Below are positions 1 to 12,059 of a stretch of 64,000 nt of DNA, one piece after another. The stretch's first letter is position 1; every line of letters starts with the position of its first letter. Under the pieces are notes generated by a model that did no database searches, was not told the DNA's origin, and was given only the letters and a program-made list of their open reading frames with translations. Position numbers and translations under genes: made by a program. The DNA is from Panopea generosa (taxonomy: Eukaryota > Mollusca > Bivalvia > Adapedonta > Hiatellidae): the NCBI GenBank assembly GCA_029582155.1, contig CM055906.1:19392437-19456436 (forward strand), read 5' to 3'.

Positions 1-1473
1 TGTCAAATGAAAGATACAAAGAGTAGTGTTTTGCTTGTCTTTAGGCGTCTTTCCTGGAAGGCAATTTAGAAATGAACAGAAACGACAAACAGAATAAGAA
101 ATCTGATTGTCAATATTTGTTAAACACATATCTATGACAACAGGTGTATAACGAATGAACATTTAATCAAAACGAGTGCCATAAATACCATTTTAACAAC
201 GTGTAACACGAATAAAGACTATAAAAAATAATTTGTGTCTTTCAAGGTTTAAATGGTGAACCAACGCAGAATACTTCATAAAAGGGTCCCTTGTAAACAG
301 TAATGTGGTCCTAAAGTGATCCGCAAGCCCTTATAGATTGTGTTAGATTTTTTAAGATGCATTTCCTGTATCTAAAGTGTGTGTTAATGTATGTGGTAGG
401 GGAAGCATTTTAAGGTGATATAATGATGTTTTATTCACGAAAAAACGCGGAACACCATACGCAACCATAGAAATACTAAACCCTTACACAGATTGGATTT
501 AATTCAGTATTTATATGAGTGGTCTTGTTAAGTACTAATACGACCTTTTGTGTAGTATCTTTTATTTGTGTTCAGGTTTAAGTTGTGCGTATAATAAACA
601 TTTATAATTGTCACGTGCTTTCTTCGATGACGTGGTCGTGCATCGGTTCTGTTTATATTCAAGAACTCGCTTCAATATTGTCGTAGTTGTTTTATGATGA
701 CCTTTGGTGTTAAAATGCACCGGCAATTACTTTGAATACATTTTTGCTTTGGCTTACACTTTCATTTCTATTTATATTCTGAAAACTGATGTGTAAATAG
801 AATGTGTATATAAAGATAGAAAATATGATTTGTAACAAGATACTGTGACAGATTAAGTTAATTAAATACTCTTCTTCTATATGTCATTTTAAATGCACGT
901 CGATTAAGAAAATGTTACCACAGGGTGACGCATTGGTGTATCAAGTGTCTATTCAATCAAGTATGTATATGCGCTTTTACACCTACCAAGTAGCGTTATT
1001 TAACTTACAAAATAATGACTATAGTTCATGCTGATGGTCACCAATAGAAAAGCTTATTAAGGTAATTGGTCCTGCATCTATATCAAAACCAAAGTACGTA
1101 ATAAATATTCCTACGCTTTCATAATGTGATTGGTAGTGTTGTAGCATTTGGCGTATTTTATGCACTTTTTAAAAAATGAAATAATACAATTTTCATAATA
1201 TTTTTACTTTTTGAATTGTACCTGCATGCTTATATTAAATGCATGTACATGAAGCATATGAAAGTCGAGGATTAAAAAGTAGTCCCTGTCGAGTACGATC
1301 ATTTTGACGGTGGTCAACACTGCAAAACATGATTACGACGACATAAATAGTGTTATGGCCTTGTCATAAAGCCCGGCTTAAATCCTTGTTAATATGAAGT
1401 CAAACTGTCAATTGGTAATATTTGCCACTACTTGAAATTGACATGACGTAAACGCGACTATCGCTGCGCCCTC
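1..1473. other. AT-rich intergenic DNA, nothing recognised
   Basis: I see no open frame with protein-like composition, no splice-consistent exon pair, no RNA gene and no clear repeat here. Stops are frequent in all six frames. Confidence 0.6.
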
Positions 1474-1690
1474 TGGCCACGTGGTGTTGCCCAAGTAAAT
1501 ACAATGTAATACAATGTGGTGTTTACTTAGAGGGCGTTAGTTTGTCTTAGGTAAATATCGGCGTAGTAACCAATATCGACCGTTGATTGGATTAGCGATT
1601 GTTTGGTTGACAGCTCGCGTCAGGTCAATTGCATTTTCAACATGCCTGATATGTGGACATTCAGCTAACATGTTGTGAGTAGCAATTGGT
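1474..1690 (+). repeat. Dispersed repeat R1, copy 1
   Basis: The stretch from ggccacgtgg through the block gattggattagcg is recognisably similar to 6957-7110, where the shared words include ccaag, acaatgt, gtttgtctt, aaccaatat and ttgattgga/ctgattgga in the same order. The copies are diverged with small indels, so this is an old interspersed element of unknown class. The right end after about 1615 is only weakly alignable. Confidence 0.5.
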
Positions 1691-3806
1691 CATAGTTTCA
1701 GAATATATACATGTACTTTAGTATTGTTAAAACACCCATGTGTATTATTTTATGTTCGATACAATTTTCAAAATTGAGCAAACATTTTTTTTTATATTGT
1801 ATTACAAATAAAGAAAATGAGAATGGTCTTATTCAAATTTTAAGATATAATTACGTCGGATTAGGGAATAAGGAGTTAATAAATAACAGGAAATATCTTT
1901 AAAAAATATAATCGGCGTAGAAGTAATGAATGTTGTTTGCCGTATGTAAAATCAGAATTAAACAGAAAGTAACACTACAGTTAAGTGTGAAATTAAATTT
2001 ACTAATAGACTGAAGATATGTGGATATATATCTAAGACACATTTCATTAACAGTGGTCAACATTACCAATTTGCAAATGATTATATTTAGCTATAGATTC
2101 ATCAGTTATAACGCGCCAATCTCTGTGCAGGAAAATTTTCAAAACAATTATCCCTGCCATCAAGCAAATCACTTGACAATGGTAAAACTATGTGATCGAT
2201 TTAAATAAACCATTCAAGAGTGCGAGAAACGCGTTTTGAGATTAGTAGATTTATTATTTTTGTATTATTTTGTTTTGTTTTTTACTCGTATTATAAGCTA
2301 AATACATACTATTTGACTATTTAGATATCAAATTTTCCATAACAAAAATCGAATGGATTTGAACTCCGGTGGAGGTTTCATTTTAAAATACATCTTGTAG
2401 TTAATGATTGTCTTGTGTTTGTTTTTTATAACAAATATATACTCTCGAGTAAGCGTTTTAATAACGAAAACTAAAAACTTTACATAACAACGCTGTAAAG
2501 CTTTAGACTTGTAAATAATGACCTAATAATGTATTTTGTTGATGTGTCAAAACTAATCTAATGAATATTCGCGACCTTACACAAATGTTTGTAAATGTTT
2601 CTAAGGAGAGAAACTATATAAGAATTATTTCTTACTTTTCAATCCTTTTACTATGTATGTTGCGGAATATGCTGTACATAATTTATGAATAAAATATGTT
2701 TTAACCAACATTATTAAAATATCGAGGATTAATAATAACTATTCCCTACTTAAAATGGAATACAGCATTTGGTTTTTGTGAATATGAAAGTTTCCCCACA
2801 TGCAGAAGCTACCCCCTCGCTAAACCTGGGGAAGTATTTTGATACAACCTATATTTATTCTTAGTTAAAACATTAATAAAAAGTATAAATTGGATTGGAT
2901 GGCAGCCATTTTTTTTATAAAAACTCTTTCGAACGCAGCACCATTTCCAATAATTTAAACACCCAGGGACTGCCCCTACGCATATGGAATAAAAACATAC
3001 ATCAGCTGGAATATGAGAATTATTAACTCGGGTTTAATTATTTAAATGTAAAATAATATCAATGAAACAAAATTGAAAATGCTTTAACTAGGCTCATGTA
3101 ACAACCAAATGATTCAGGCATTCTTGTCAATCAATGTCTAATTAACAGTTCTATGATATTGAAGTAAGAGGCAGAGTTTGTTTGCATTGGTGGGATCAAA
3201 TCAAGTTGGTGGACGATGTAAGCTCAAGTTGGTGGAAGAAAAGATTTTTGGAATGCGGGAGTGAGACCGCAGTACAACCGAAATAATGAATGATACAATC
3301 GAAACAATGAATATATTATTCGAAATAAAATAGTTACAGCGTATAAAGTTATATTTTCTTTAACATATCTCTTTGGAATATTAAAGAAATCTTTTTCTAA
3401 GTTATATATTTAAGTACAATTATAGACTACAAATTTACTGTAAATTGATATGTAAAACAATCATTATTACTTGGCTTTTTCTCCGGCAAGCTTCGGAAGA
3501 CATTCGGTTAGTGTTAACGAGGCGCACAACGGATTGTCAGTGAGGTGCACAACGGGGTGAAACATTTACTTTTGATTTCTCTTGCGACGGTTAATTATTG
3601 AAAAAACGTTGTAATTAAAATAAATCTTTCATGTTTTTGGTATCAAAACTAATATAATCCGATATATAATAAGTGTTTCTAGAACAGTGTTAATAAACAC
3701 ACAGTATATTAACTTTTCAACACACACACATTCAGTGCCCAGATTATCCCAAAATATAGGTCAAAAGCCATATTATACAGCCGTTTTATATGCAACTATA
3801 TGCAAC
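1691..3806. other. AT-rich intergenic DNA, nothing recognised
   Basis: The two short open frames here (about 1711-1902 and 2020-2208) have the composition expected of translated AT-rich DNA. I see no exon signals, RNA gene or clear repeat. Confidence 0.55.
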
Positions 3807-3838
<32 letters not shown>

Positions 3839-3873
3839 TGTATGTATGATTATATATATATATATATATATAT
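3807..3873. repeat. Compound microsatellite (TATG)n(TA)n
   Basis: About ten tatg units run directly into about twelve ta units. A small duplication, tgcaactata twice, lies just upstream. The array encodes the Tyr/Met/Cys- and Ile/Tyr-rich tail of a spurious open frame. Confidence 0.95.
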
Positions 3874-5090
3874 CCCTGAACTGAATAGGTTCGTTGCATA
3901 TATTACAACTATGAAATATAAATGGATGGTTTGTGCATATTGAATGATTCAATTCTATAAAATTATCATGACAAATAATGTAGACAGCAGTTTGGATTTT
4001 TTATATCTTAGCCATGAAGACGTTTGTGACAGTGCTTGTCCTATTAGCAAAAGTAATTGCTACGGATTGGACTGTGTACTTGAGCGCCTGGCGAATGATC
4101 ATAGATTGTTTTTGACGTTGCAGTTATGTCACACATGTCTGCACATATATAGAAAGACCAAACAAGATACAAATGTGAAATTGACATACATAAATAACAT
4201 TTACAAGTTAATTGGCAAGAGGTGGAACTATTGAGATGCTGAGTTTTGACCCCCAAATTTTAGGCTGCAATGTAAAGTTTGTGCCTATGTTGAAGTTTAC
4301 AGGGCATATATGTACCCATTTTTAGGTCAAGTGCCCCTATACGGCTATAGGTTTTATAGCAATCTCTGTGCACGGTTACGTCGCGAGAAAATTGGTCTTT
4401 TGCACCGGTACTACAATCATGAGCATGTCAACATTAAAATGTGATGTACTAGATTTAGTAACGTCACGTACAGTTAAATGACGTCATATCAACATTTTTG
4501 CTGACGTAACATCATAAATGACATCATAGTGTGACGTTGTGCGTGGTGAACACTTTAACTGCGGAAGATGAATAACAGAACTCAAGAGCATATAAAGGAT
4601 ACAGGGAGGGATATCTACTTTAGAGTTGTTTTTTTTTTTTAATTTTACAGATGTTCTAGTTTCCACGAGGTCATTACTGAAGTTAGTGATAATATTGAAA
4701 GATAAAGTTTATTCTAGATGTCTATTATATCCATGTTTTTACGCAACGAAATCTATGGAGTAGAACTATGCCAAGTATGTTTGTGGCATTGCATGATGCC
4801 GTTATCGTATAAACATGTGTAATTAAGTCATTGATGAGGCTCTAAGTTTCATTTTTACTTTGCAAAAGTGTAGATTATGTACATATAACTCTTGTGAATG
4901 TTTGAAAGACTTGGTCATTGTGCTTTGCATATTTGCATGTGACAAAGGGGCCATCCATTGCCGAGTGGTCTCGGGGCACTCGTTTGCCCATTTTTTTTAC
5001 CGTTGTTTTGTCCAATTCCCTGTGGCAAATAGTACATTTTTTCCCAATCCCTGGGTCTAAGGCGCGCTGTCGTCTAACGACCTCTCACAT
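3874..5090. other. Intergenic DNA with a degraded tRNA-like stretch
   Basis: No gene is supported. Around 4953-4990 a stretch beginning ttgccgagtggtctcgggg resembles the A-box region of a Leu/Ser-type tRNA or a tRNA-headed SINE, but I could not find a convincing B box at the right distance. A cluster of CRE-like sites at 4461-4540 is listed separately. Confidence 0.4.
4461..4540. promoter_or_regulatory. Cluster of CRE-like TGACGT sites
   Basis: A perfect palindromic TGACGTCA lies at 4479-4486. CRE half-site variants flank it: acgtcacgt at 4461, TGACGTAA at 4502-4509 and TGACGTTG at 4532. Four such sites in 80 bases is denser than expected in AT-rich DNA. These are binding motifs of CREB/ATF bZIP factors. 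No transcript start is visible nearby, so any enhancer role is inference. Confidence 0.3.
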
Positions 5091-5478
5091 CTCACCACTG
5101 AGGTTCTGTCCAAATACTTTATTTGAGACAGTTTACTTGCAGAAGCACAACTCGTCTTCACTCTGAGGCCTTCCTTCACCAATAAAACTCACACTGAGGT
5201 TCTGTCCAAGTACTTTATTTGAGACAGTTTACTTGCAGAAGCACAACTCGTCTTCACTCTGAGGTCTTCCTTCACCAATAAAACTCACCACTGAGGTTCT
5301 GTCCAAATACTTTATTTGAGACAGTTTACTTGCAGAAGCACAACTCGTCTTCACTCTGAGGCCTTCCTTCACCAATAAAACTCACACTGAGGTTCTGTCC
5401 AAGTACTTTATTTGAGACAGTTTACTTGCAGAAGCACAACTCGTCTTCACTCTGAGGCCTTCCTTCACCAATAAAACT
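5091..5478 (+). repeat. Tandem repeat, four 96/97-bp units in a dimeric order
   Basis: Four near-identical units start at 5091, 5188, 5284 and 5381. Units 1 and 3 share ctcaccactgag and caaatac; units 2 and 4 share ctcacactgag and caagtac. The array is therefore a duplicated 193-bp dimer. Each unit ends with accaataaaa. Very low divergence points to recent expansion. Confidence 0.93.
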
Positions 5479-5699
5479 TGATGTGCCATATATAACATCA
5501 TGTTATTTGTTGATAACATTCAGATGTGCCAAAACATAAATATTTTTTATTTATCTTTGACCGACACAAATACAAGAAAGTCGAAAATTTTGCATTTTAC
5601 GATTTTTCTACTCGTACTCGAAACTAGCGTGATTCCCATCAACAATATTTGATATGAAAAGAAAACTGATAAGTAGTTAATATTTACTTGAAAATTATA

Positions 5700-6211
5700 G
5701 GGAGTATATCAGGGAAAAAAACGTAATGTCTTAAAAATTATGGTTAAAATAATTCTCATTATCATTAATAAATAAAATCCGAATGGTTAAGTATGGTCAA
5801 CTCTACCGGAATGTGACAAAATCACTATTGTAAACTTGAAACGAAATCCCCATTTTAAAAATAGACAACAAGACGACCATCGCATCGTGAATCGGACTCT
5901 TTTTAAGATGAAACCATATTTACTATGTATAAACATGTATAACGGATCAACTTGAAATCCAAATGAAATCACATGACTCATTTAATATAATTTCACAAAA
6001 GATGTTGCAGTTTTAAGCGGGAAATCTATTTAAATCTAATCTAGCATAGGCCAGGTTAGGGAAACCCTTTACAATAATACTATTTATTTTGGCATGTTTA
6101 AATAGATATTCATTTGACAATACGGAGTCAGTGAATATATATAGACATGATCTATTGGAAACAAATATTTTTAGCCAATTTTAAAATGTTCAAAAATCCT
6201 GATAAATTCCC
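5700..6211. repeat. TTAA-type MITE, copy 1
   Basis: About 512 bp with terminal inverted repeats, gggagtatatcaggg on the left and the complement of cctgataaattccc on the right. The right flank reads TTAA and the left TTAT, one change from TTAA. The interior shares long similarity, for example gaaacgaaatccccatt, gcgggaaatctattt and tttggcatgtttaaatagat, with the copies at 7514 and 8768. TTAA target duplication is typical of piggyBac-type transposition. No transposase is encoded. Confidence 0.75.
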
Positions 6212-6784
6212 ATTAATATCTCATACATTTATACGTTAAAAGATTTTTTTTCATTACTGCATGAGTATAATCTACATTCGATGAACAAATCAGTGCCGCA
6301 ACATAAAGTCTATTAAAATTGGAACTGAACAAGTTCCTATTCATGAATCTGAAACGTGCGTTGACAATAGAAACAAGTGGACTTGCAGGAAGCGAAATCT
6401 TTGTCAGAGAAGTTAAAATCCTATTCTTGCAAAATTGGCGAGGTATTTGTATATAAATATGTGTTTGTGTGTGGTTATATCAATGCCTCATTATATAACT
6501 AGTTTCTTAGGAGCATAAGTGTATCACTCAACACGATGCCATTTCCTCGTCAGCAGAAAAATATCGTGTTAGTTATCTTGTGCTTGATTAGTTTTTTTAA
6601 TCGAAGCCGGTTATCATTTACAACGTGAGAAATATGTTAAGCGTATAGTTGTTAAATTGGCGAGTTTTGTGTTATAATAGTTGTTTTAATTTACAAACCT
6701 TGAGTAATGTGTTGCATTCAGGAAGCATGTTGTTGACGATTTGCATGCGCACCATCTCGGCGTACAAAGGGAAGCAATTTTTTC
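6212..6784. other. Intergenic DNA, nothing recognised
   Basis: Spacer between the first MITE and the R2 repeat. I see no coding frame, RNA gene or further repeat. Confidence 0.5.
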
Positions 6785-6905
6785 AGTAACATGTATTTTT
6801 TATATCTGATATTGCATGAACATTCATTAACCTTAAATACTGGGAAGTTTCATAAAATTCTATACATAGGCAATATGTGACAAAAACTATCGTCTTTAAC
6901 TGAGA
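6785..6905. repeat. Dispersed repeat R2, copy 1
   Basis: Similar along its whole length to 35484-35612. Shared blocks include gtaacatgt, catgaaca, cttaaatactgg, ataaaattctat and atcgtcttta, in the same order with small indels. The class is unknown. This copy adjoins R1 copy 2 at 6957, so both may be parts of one larger element. Confidence 0.55.
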
Positions 6906-6956
6906 GCTATTAGAGCAGTTGACCTGAAACGAGAGTGAACTATCGTTCTGCACACT

Positions 6957-7110
6957 GGCCATGTGCAATTGTTTGTCCAAGCAAAAACAATGTAGTGTTT
7001 GAGACATTTTGTTTGTCTTGGGTTAATGGCAGGGTACCAACCAATATTGATCACTGATTGGATCATTGGCTTGGTTCATCAAATGACTTGGCCGAATGTA
7101 ATTTTTGTAT
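6957..7110 (+). repeat. Dispersed repeat R1, copy 2
   Basis: Matches 1474-1620 as described for that copy; here the shared block reads accaaccaatattgatcac. Diverged, class unknown. Confidence 0.5.
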
Positions 7111-7513
7111 TTAAATGTCAGCTATGGTTATATCTGATACACATCAGCAGACATGTAGTCAGTTATTTTAAGTCAAACATTTTCACAGAAGGCACTTTCA
7201 TTGGTAAAGTTCATTTGAGTAAATATGATGTTCATTGGTTTGATTTTCTTTCAAAATTTGACACTGTGAGAAGTCATTAATATTTTATTTTTTTACATGA
7301 ACATGGGACCCCACCCAGAGTAAAAATATTTTATTTAATACGTGTTTTTATGTGTGTAAAAGTCTACCCGATGACAACACTTGTTACTTTTTACACGAAT
7401 TGGACTGTTCTTCAATAATCATACTGTACTGTTTCATTTCAGTGCGACTTACTACAAAAGTGTTGCATAAAAAAAGTTCAGCTTGATTAAAGCAAAATTG
7501 CTGTGATTTTAAA

Positions 7514-8021
7514 GGGAGTGTATCGGGATAAAACACTAAATTTCTTAAAAAATAAATTAATAAGCAAAATTGATAAAAATCAACTCATTAATCATTAATA
7601 AATATAAACCAAATAGTTTATTATGTCAAATCCATAGAAACATGATAAAAACTATATATTGTGTAAATTTGCGTTGTAAATTTGGAAATGAAATCCCCAT
7701 TCTAAGAATAGATAATGTTCTCTTAAGTTCTAAATTCTTTCTAAGAGGAAATATAATGGATCAAATTGAAATCGAAATGAAATCGCCCAACGCATTTAAT
7801 GCATCACAAAGTATGTTACGATTTTAAGCGGGAAATCTATTTTAATCTAACCTAGGGGCGTAGTAGCTGTAAGGAAAGCCCTATTCAATATATTATTTTG
7901 GCATGTTTAGATATATATCTCTTTTTAGAAATATGGTGTCAGTGAGTATATAGGCATGGTATATTGGGGAAAAAATGTTTTTAGTCAATTTTAAAATTTT
8001 GAAAAATCCTGATATATTCCC
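7514..8021. repeat. TTAA-type MITE, copy 2
   Basis: About 508 bp. The left end is TTAA followed by agggagtgtatcgggat. The right end is atcctgatatattccct followed by GTAA, one change from TTAA. The interior aligns with copies 1 and 3. The coordinates may shift by a base or two depending on where the duplicated TTAA is cut. Confidence 0.75.
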
Positions 8022-8764
8022 TGTAATGTGGTTTCAATTTTAATACCATGATTGTAAGACAGCAAACAAACTGTTTATGTTGGCCTAATATTATCTAATG
8101 ATTACGATATAAAAAAAATGGAAATTTACTAAATGAGTCTGATATATTATTCATTTATAAACAGTAAAAACAAGGGAACTGAAATATAAAATTATAAAAA
8201 AGAAATTGATTGAAAGCAATAAGCAGCTAACTTACCGTCTTGTTCATACGAGTACTAATGTACAATGTATGCACATCTTCCTGTTTATCATAATAAAGGA
8301 AAGATTGTAAATATCACTGAAAAGAATTTCAAAATAGCAATTCAGTCCATTGGCTGGTTAAGCTGTTTTATCAAATTTCATCATGAAGGGGGGAAATGCG
8401 TTGTTAAATTTATTGTTACCTCAGTCTTCTCTGAATATTGTTCCTGTACAGTAGCCTTCAAACATACCTGAATAAACCTGTCTGGTTTGCCTAGTTTTTG
8501 TAAAATTTTACATTGAAATTAAATATCTATTATTTATATAACACAAGACCAGAAGTCGCCAATTAAAATTTTAAAACTTCCCACAACTATGTTCTTAACG
8601 CTTGAATGACCTAAATTTGGTGCGTTACAACATACATTAACATTCAGGAGGTTTTGGAGTATTTTATAAAAAATTTAAAAAATATGATTGTATTAAATCT
8701 ACTGGTTTAATTAAAAAAAAGAGAAAATAAATTGCTTCAATGACAACTCTGATAACCCTATCTT
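8022..8764. other. Spacer between two MITEs
   Basis: AT-rich DNA. The one open frame here (about 8265-8471) has no recognisable motif, no splice context and no neighbouring exon. Nothing else is seen. Confidence 0.5.
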
Positions 8765-8767
8765 AAA

Positions 8768-9271
8768 GGGAATATGTTAAGGAAAACGCTATTAATGTAT
8801 TAAAAAATAAATTTATTTTTATAACAAATAAAAAACATCTCATTATCATTTATCAGTATGATCTGAATGGTTTGGTATATCAAATCCATCAACATGTGAC
8901 AAAATCAATATTTAAATTAGAGTAGTAAACTTGAAACGAAATCCCCATTCTAAAAATAGACACTTTAAATACTGCTTGACAACCTTTATATTGTTATTTA
9001 CACGTTTTGTAACAATTTTTATTACATGTCAAACAGATCTAATTAAAATCAAAATGAAATACCTAACCCATTTCATATGTCGCAATTTAAAGAGGAAAAT
9101 CTATTTTTATTCAAGGCGCTTAGCCCAAGTTAGGAAATCCCTTTTAATATATTTATTTGGCATGTTTAAATAGATATCCATTTGACAAAACGTGTCAGAT
9201 AATGTTTATATTGTAAAAAAAAATGTTTTAGCCCATTTTAAACTTTTTGAAAAATACTGATTGTATTCCCT
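8768..9271. repeat. TTAA-type MITE, copy 3
   Basis: The best-preserved termini of the family: TTAA then agggaatatgtt on the left, and the complement-related tgtattccct then TTAA on the right, so the 4-bp target duplication is intact. The interior shares gaaacgaaatccccattct and tttggcatgtttaaatagat with copies 1 and 2. No transposase is encoded. Confidence 0.8.
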
Positions 9272-9274
9272 TTA

Positions 9275-10683
9275 AAAAAATATTTTTTGATGATAATCAA
9301 CTACAAAAGATCTTTTGTGACTTTACACTGATCATTTTGTGTTGGACTGCCGGATGAAAGATCCCCCATAAAACCCATGCTTAAATGAATTTGGCCATGT
9401 GCCAATGTAACAACCAACCCATTCTTCTGACATTATTGGCAGGTGTGTGTACACAGTGTTATTGGCAGTGGAGTGTATGAAGTGCCCCATAAGACTACAC
9501 TGTCTACAGTGTGTCATATGTAGTGATTTACTGACATTTATTGCCTGTACAGTTGACATGGAGATTTATTGGCTGTCTGTGTAAGAAAGTTATTTTTGTT
9601 GTGTTATGAAATATGATGATGTGTGTTATGTATTACTGTTCTTAGTAAATTACACAGTGATTATGCAGCATATTATATATGTATCATTGATGGTGTAGAG
9701 TCTCTATTCGTGTATACACATACATTATGTGACTGGTTGAACAACTGTTATCTTGGTTATTAGTAATAACGTGTTATACATGTATATATTTATCTATATA
9801 GAGTTGTTAGATTGTAATATAGATAAAGGGTTTGCAATGTCAGTAGTAATGTACTGATAAGAGGATCTTGTATCCAGATTATGGCTAAAGACATGAAGGT
9901 TGCCATGGTGATAAAATCTGATAAGACTTGTATTTAGACCATCCATTGAGACATGCAATAAGTTGGTTATTGTAATATGCATGGTTTAATAATGAATTAA
10001 CAGTGAATATTTGTACAAAGTGAATGGACTAAAAATCTTCAAGGTAGCTATATTATATATAACATTGGTGATAGACCATTAAGTAATCTTCTAATGAAAT
10101 TAGGTTTGTGGTAAGGTAATGAAGCATAGTGGAGTGAATGCATGGCTTAATTCATTGGAAGATCTATGACAACTTATAGTTTAAACATTTATATAAAAAA
10201 AGTGATTTAAAAAAAACAAGATGCTGTTGAAAAAAGGGATTTTAAGTAGGCAGCTTTCTTGATCGGTGATGGCAAACAATATTTTGATTTTGGCCTTAGT
10301 ATGAAAATGGGAAAGAGGATAAAATTTAAATTTTAAACATTATCTTTTTTTGTTCCAAGTTTTGTCAAACTTTTTAAAGAAATAAACAGAAACATGTTTC
10401 TCTCTGTCTGTGACTGCGCCATTGTGCCAACATTTATATTGCATAAATCTGTTTAGGCCAGGTTTTAAAACAGGCAATATTTTTTGGCATGTGTCCTTGA
10501 ACTCTATGGATTAAATAGCAAAATGTTCAGTTTCTGTTAATGATATTGCTCTGCTTTCTGTAAACAGTGCCTTAATCAACCAAACTTGATATATAATTGT
10601 GTTATGAAAAGTTGCTGTGTAATAAAAAGCTCTTCTCAAAATCATAATTATGACTGGTCTCCTCTAGACATAATTTTAAAGTC
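9275..10683. other. Intergenic DNA, nothing recognised
   Basis: No gene. A short imperfect GT/AC-rich stretch with attggcag repeated occurs at about 9430-9470. The frames present are short and lack protein-like features. Confidence 0.5.
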
Positions 10684-10687
10684 TTAA

Positions 10688-10909
10688 CCCTTTACTCCAT
10701 AGATATGCGTTTTCCCACACCAATCACAGAAGGCCTTTGAAAACAATGCAGGAAGAGTTCAGATTGCTCGTAACGCGCAATCTGAACACTTCCTGCACTG
10801 TTTTCCACTCTGTCAGTTAATATAAACATAATTTACCCATTGCTGATATATGGTGAATTAATGCTTTCAATATTAGAGGTGTCCAAAGGATTTTATATGA
10901 AGTAAAGGG
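10688..10909. repeat. 222-bp TTAA-flanked MITE with internal hairpin
   Basis: Flanked by TTAA at 10684-10687 and 10910-10913. The termini are perfect inverted repeats, ccctttact and agtaaaggg. Inside lies a separate strong hairpin: aaaacaatgcaggaag...gttcagattgc at about 10738-10767 pairs with gcaatctgaac...cttcctgca at about 10776-10804, leaving a loop of about 8 bases. TTAA duplication plus CCCT termini fits a piggyBac-derived non-autonomous element. Confidence 0.85.
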
Positions 10910-10980
10910 TTAACCAAACAATATTTAGTTTTTTGGGTTTTTATTATGGGTCAACCTTTTATAATAATACAATTAGTTTA

Positions 10981-11050
10981 GGTTAGTGTTCATTAGTATG
11001 CATTTTACGACCAATTTAAATTTATAAATGCATACTAATGAATATTAACC
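10981..11050. repeat. Perfect-arm inverted repeat (hairpin)
   Basis: ttcattagtatgcattt at 10989-11005 is exactly complementary to 11026-11042, with a 20-base AT-rich spacer. The pairing extends outward to ggtta/taacc with two mismatches, giving about 25 paired positions. It could be a MITE remnant, a hairpin RNA precursor or a cruciform. Nothing identifies which. Confidence 0.7.
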
Positions 11051-11810
11051 AACTTAGTGGTCGAAATTATAGTTACATATTTGACACTGCATACTAGTTA
11101 CAATTCGACAAATTTTTCTGGTTTATTATAAATGGTAGGTTAATGCTGATTTACCAAAATAAATTTCTGTTACAATTTGAAAATACTGCAATGTCACTGG
11201 ACAAAATATAATTCCGACCACTAATGTTGTATAACTTATGTTTGAACTGTCATAATTTTATGAGATTATTTTATTAAAATGAAAGTAAAAACTGATTAAC
11301 CAGTTTCCTTTGTTTGCATAATAATAAACCAACCTATAAATGACATTTATTATATAATTGGAACCTAACACAAAACATCACTTTGCGAGTCATATCACCT
11401 AGTTAATAGTGTAGATCTGTCAGATGTTTTCTTCTCCATATTCTATAAGAAAAATCTCAAGCAGAAAATCAAGCAATACTTTAAGTTTAAATTTGTCTTC
11501 ATTTGTTATACATATATATGCTTTGGCCTAGATCAATCAAACTTGGTTAAAAGTTAATGTAGTATAATAAGTTCTGGTCAGATAAATCCTTTTAAGGGAA
11601 AGAAGCATAGGCATGTATATAGCATAGGGTGTGTTCTATAGCAGCAGTACTGGCTTACATGTTGGTTCTTCTTTATGTCACGAGAATATTGAATGAAGGT
11701 TAAAATCCCTCCACATTAAACTACTGGTACTGATATAAACATAATCTGATTGCTGCAAGTTGAACTGATGTCAAACAAAGTGCACATGACTGTATTATAA
11801 TGCCTTTGCA
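11051..11810. other. Intergenic DNA, nothing recognised
   Basis: No exon, RNA gene or clear repeat seen. Confidence 0.5.
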
Positions 11811-12059
11811 GGGCCTCGTTATCAGGGCTATCAATCCAGGGGTTGTGAGTTTGAATCTGATCTGGCCACAGTCTCCATAATAATTGATAAACAACAATTA
11901 GTCTGATTGTCATTCGTCTCTCACCGCTGGGATAAAGTACCAGTAAGAAACTTGAATGCGATTATGGGGGTGCTAGAGTACTGGTAAACTTGCCACAATC
12001 CTTCGAAATGGTGGTTAGGTTAACTTAGCATAAAAATGGTACGAAATATAATATTCAAT
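11811..12059 (+). repeat. SINE family A, diverged copy
   Basis: Contains ctatcaatccaggggttgtg followed by a B-box-like gtgagtttgaatct, then agtctccataataattgat, gagtactggtaaac, ggttaggttaact and a tail ending attcaat. The order matches the complete copy at 26755. The A-box end is degraded. Confidence 0.7.

Noticed and set aside
5091..5478. CRISPR-like array
   Set aside because: The units are contiguous with no unique spacers and the host is a eukaryote; it is an ordinary tandem repeat.
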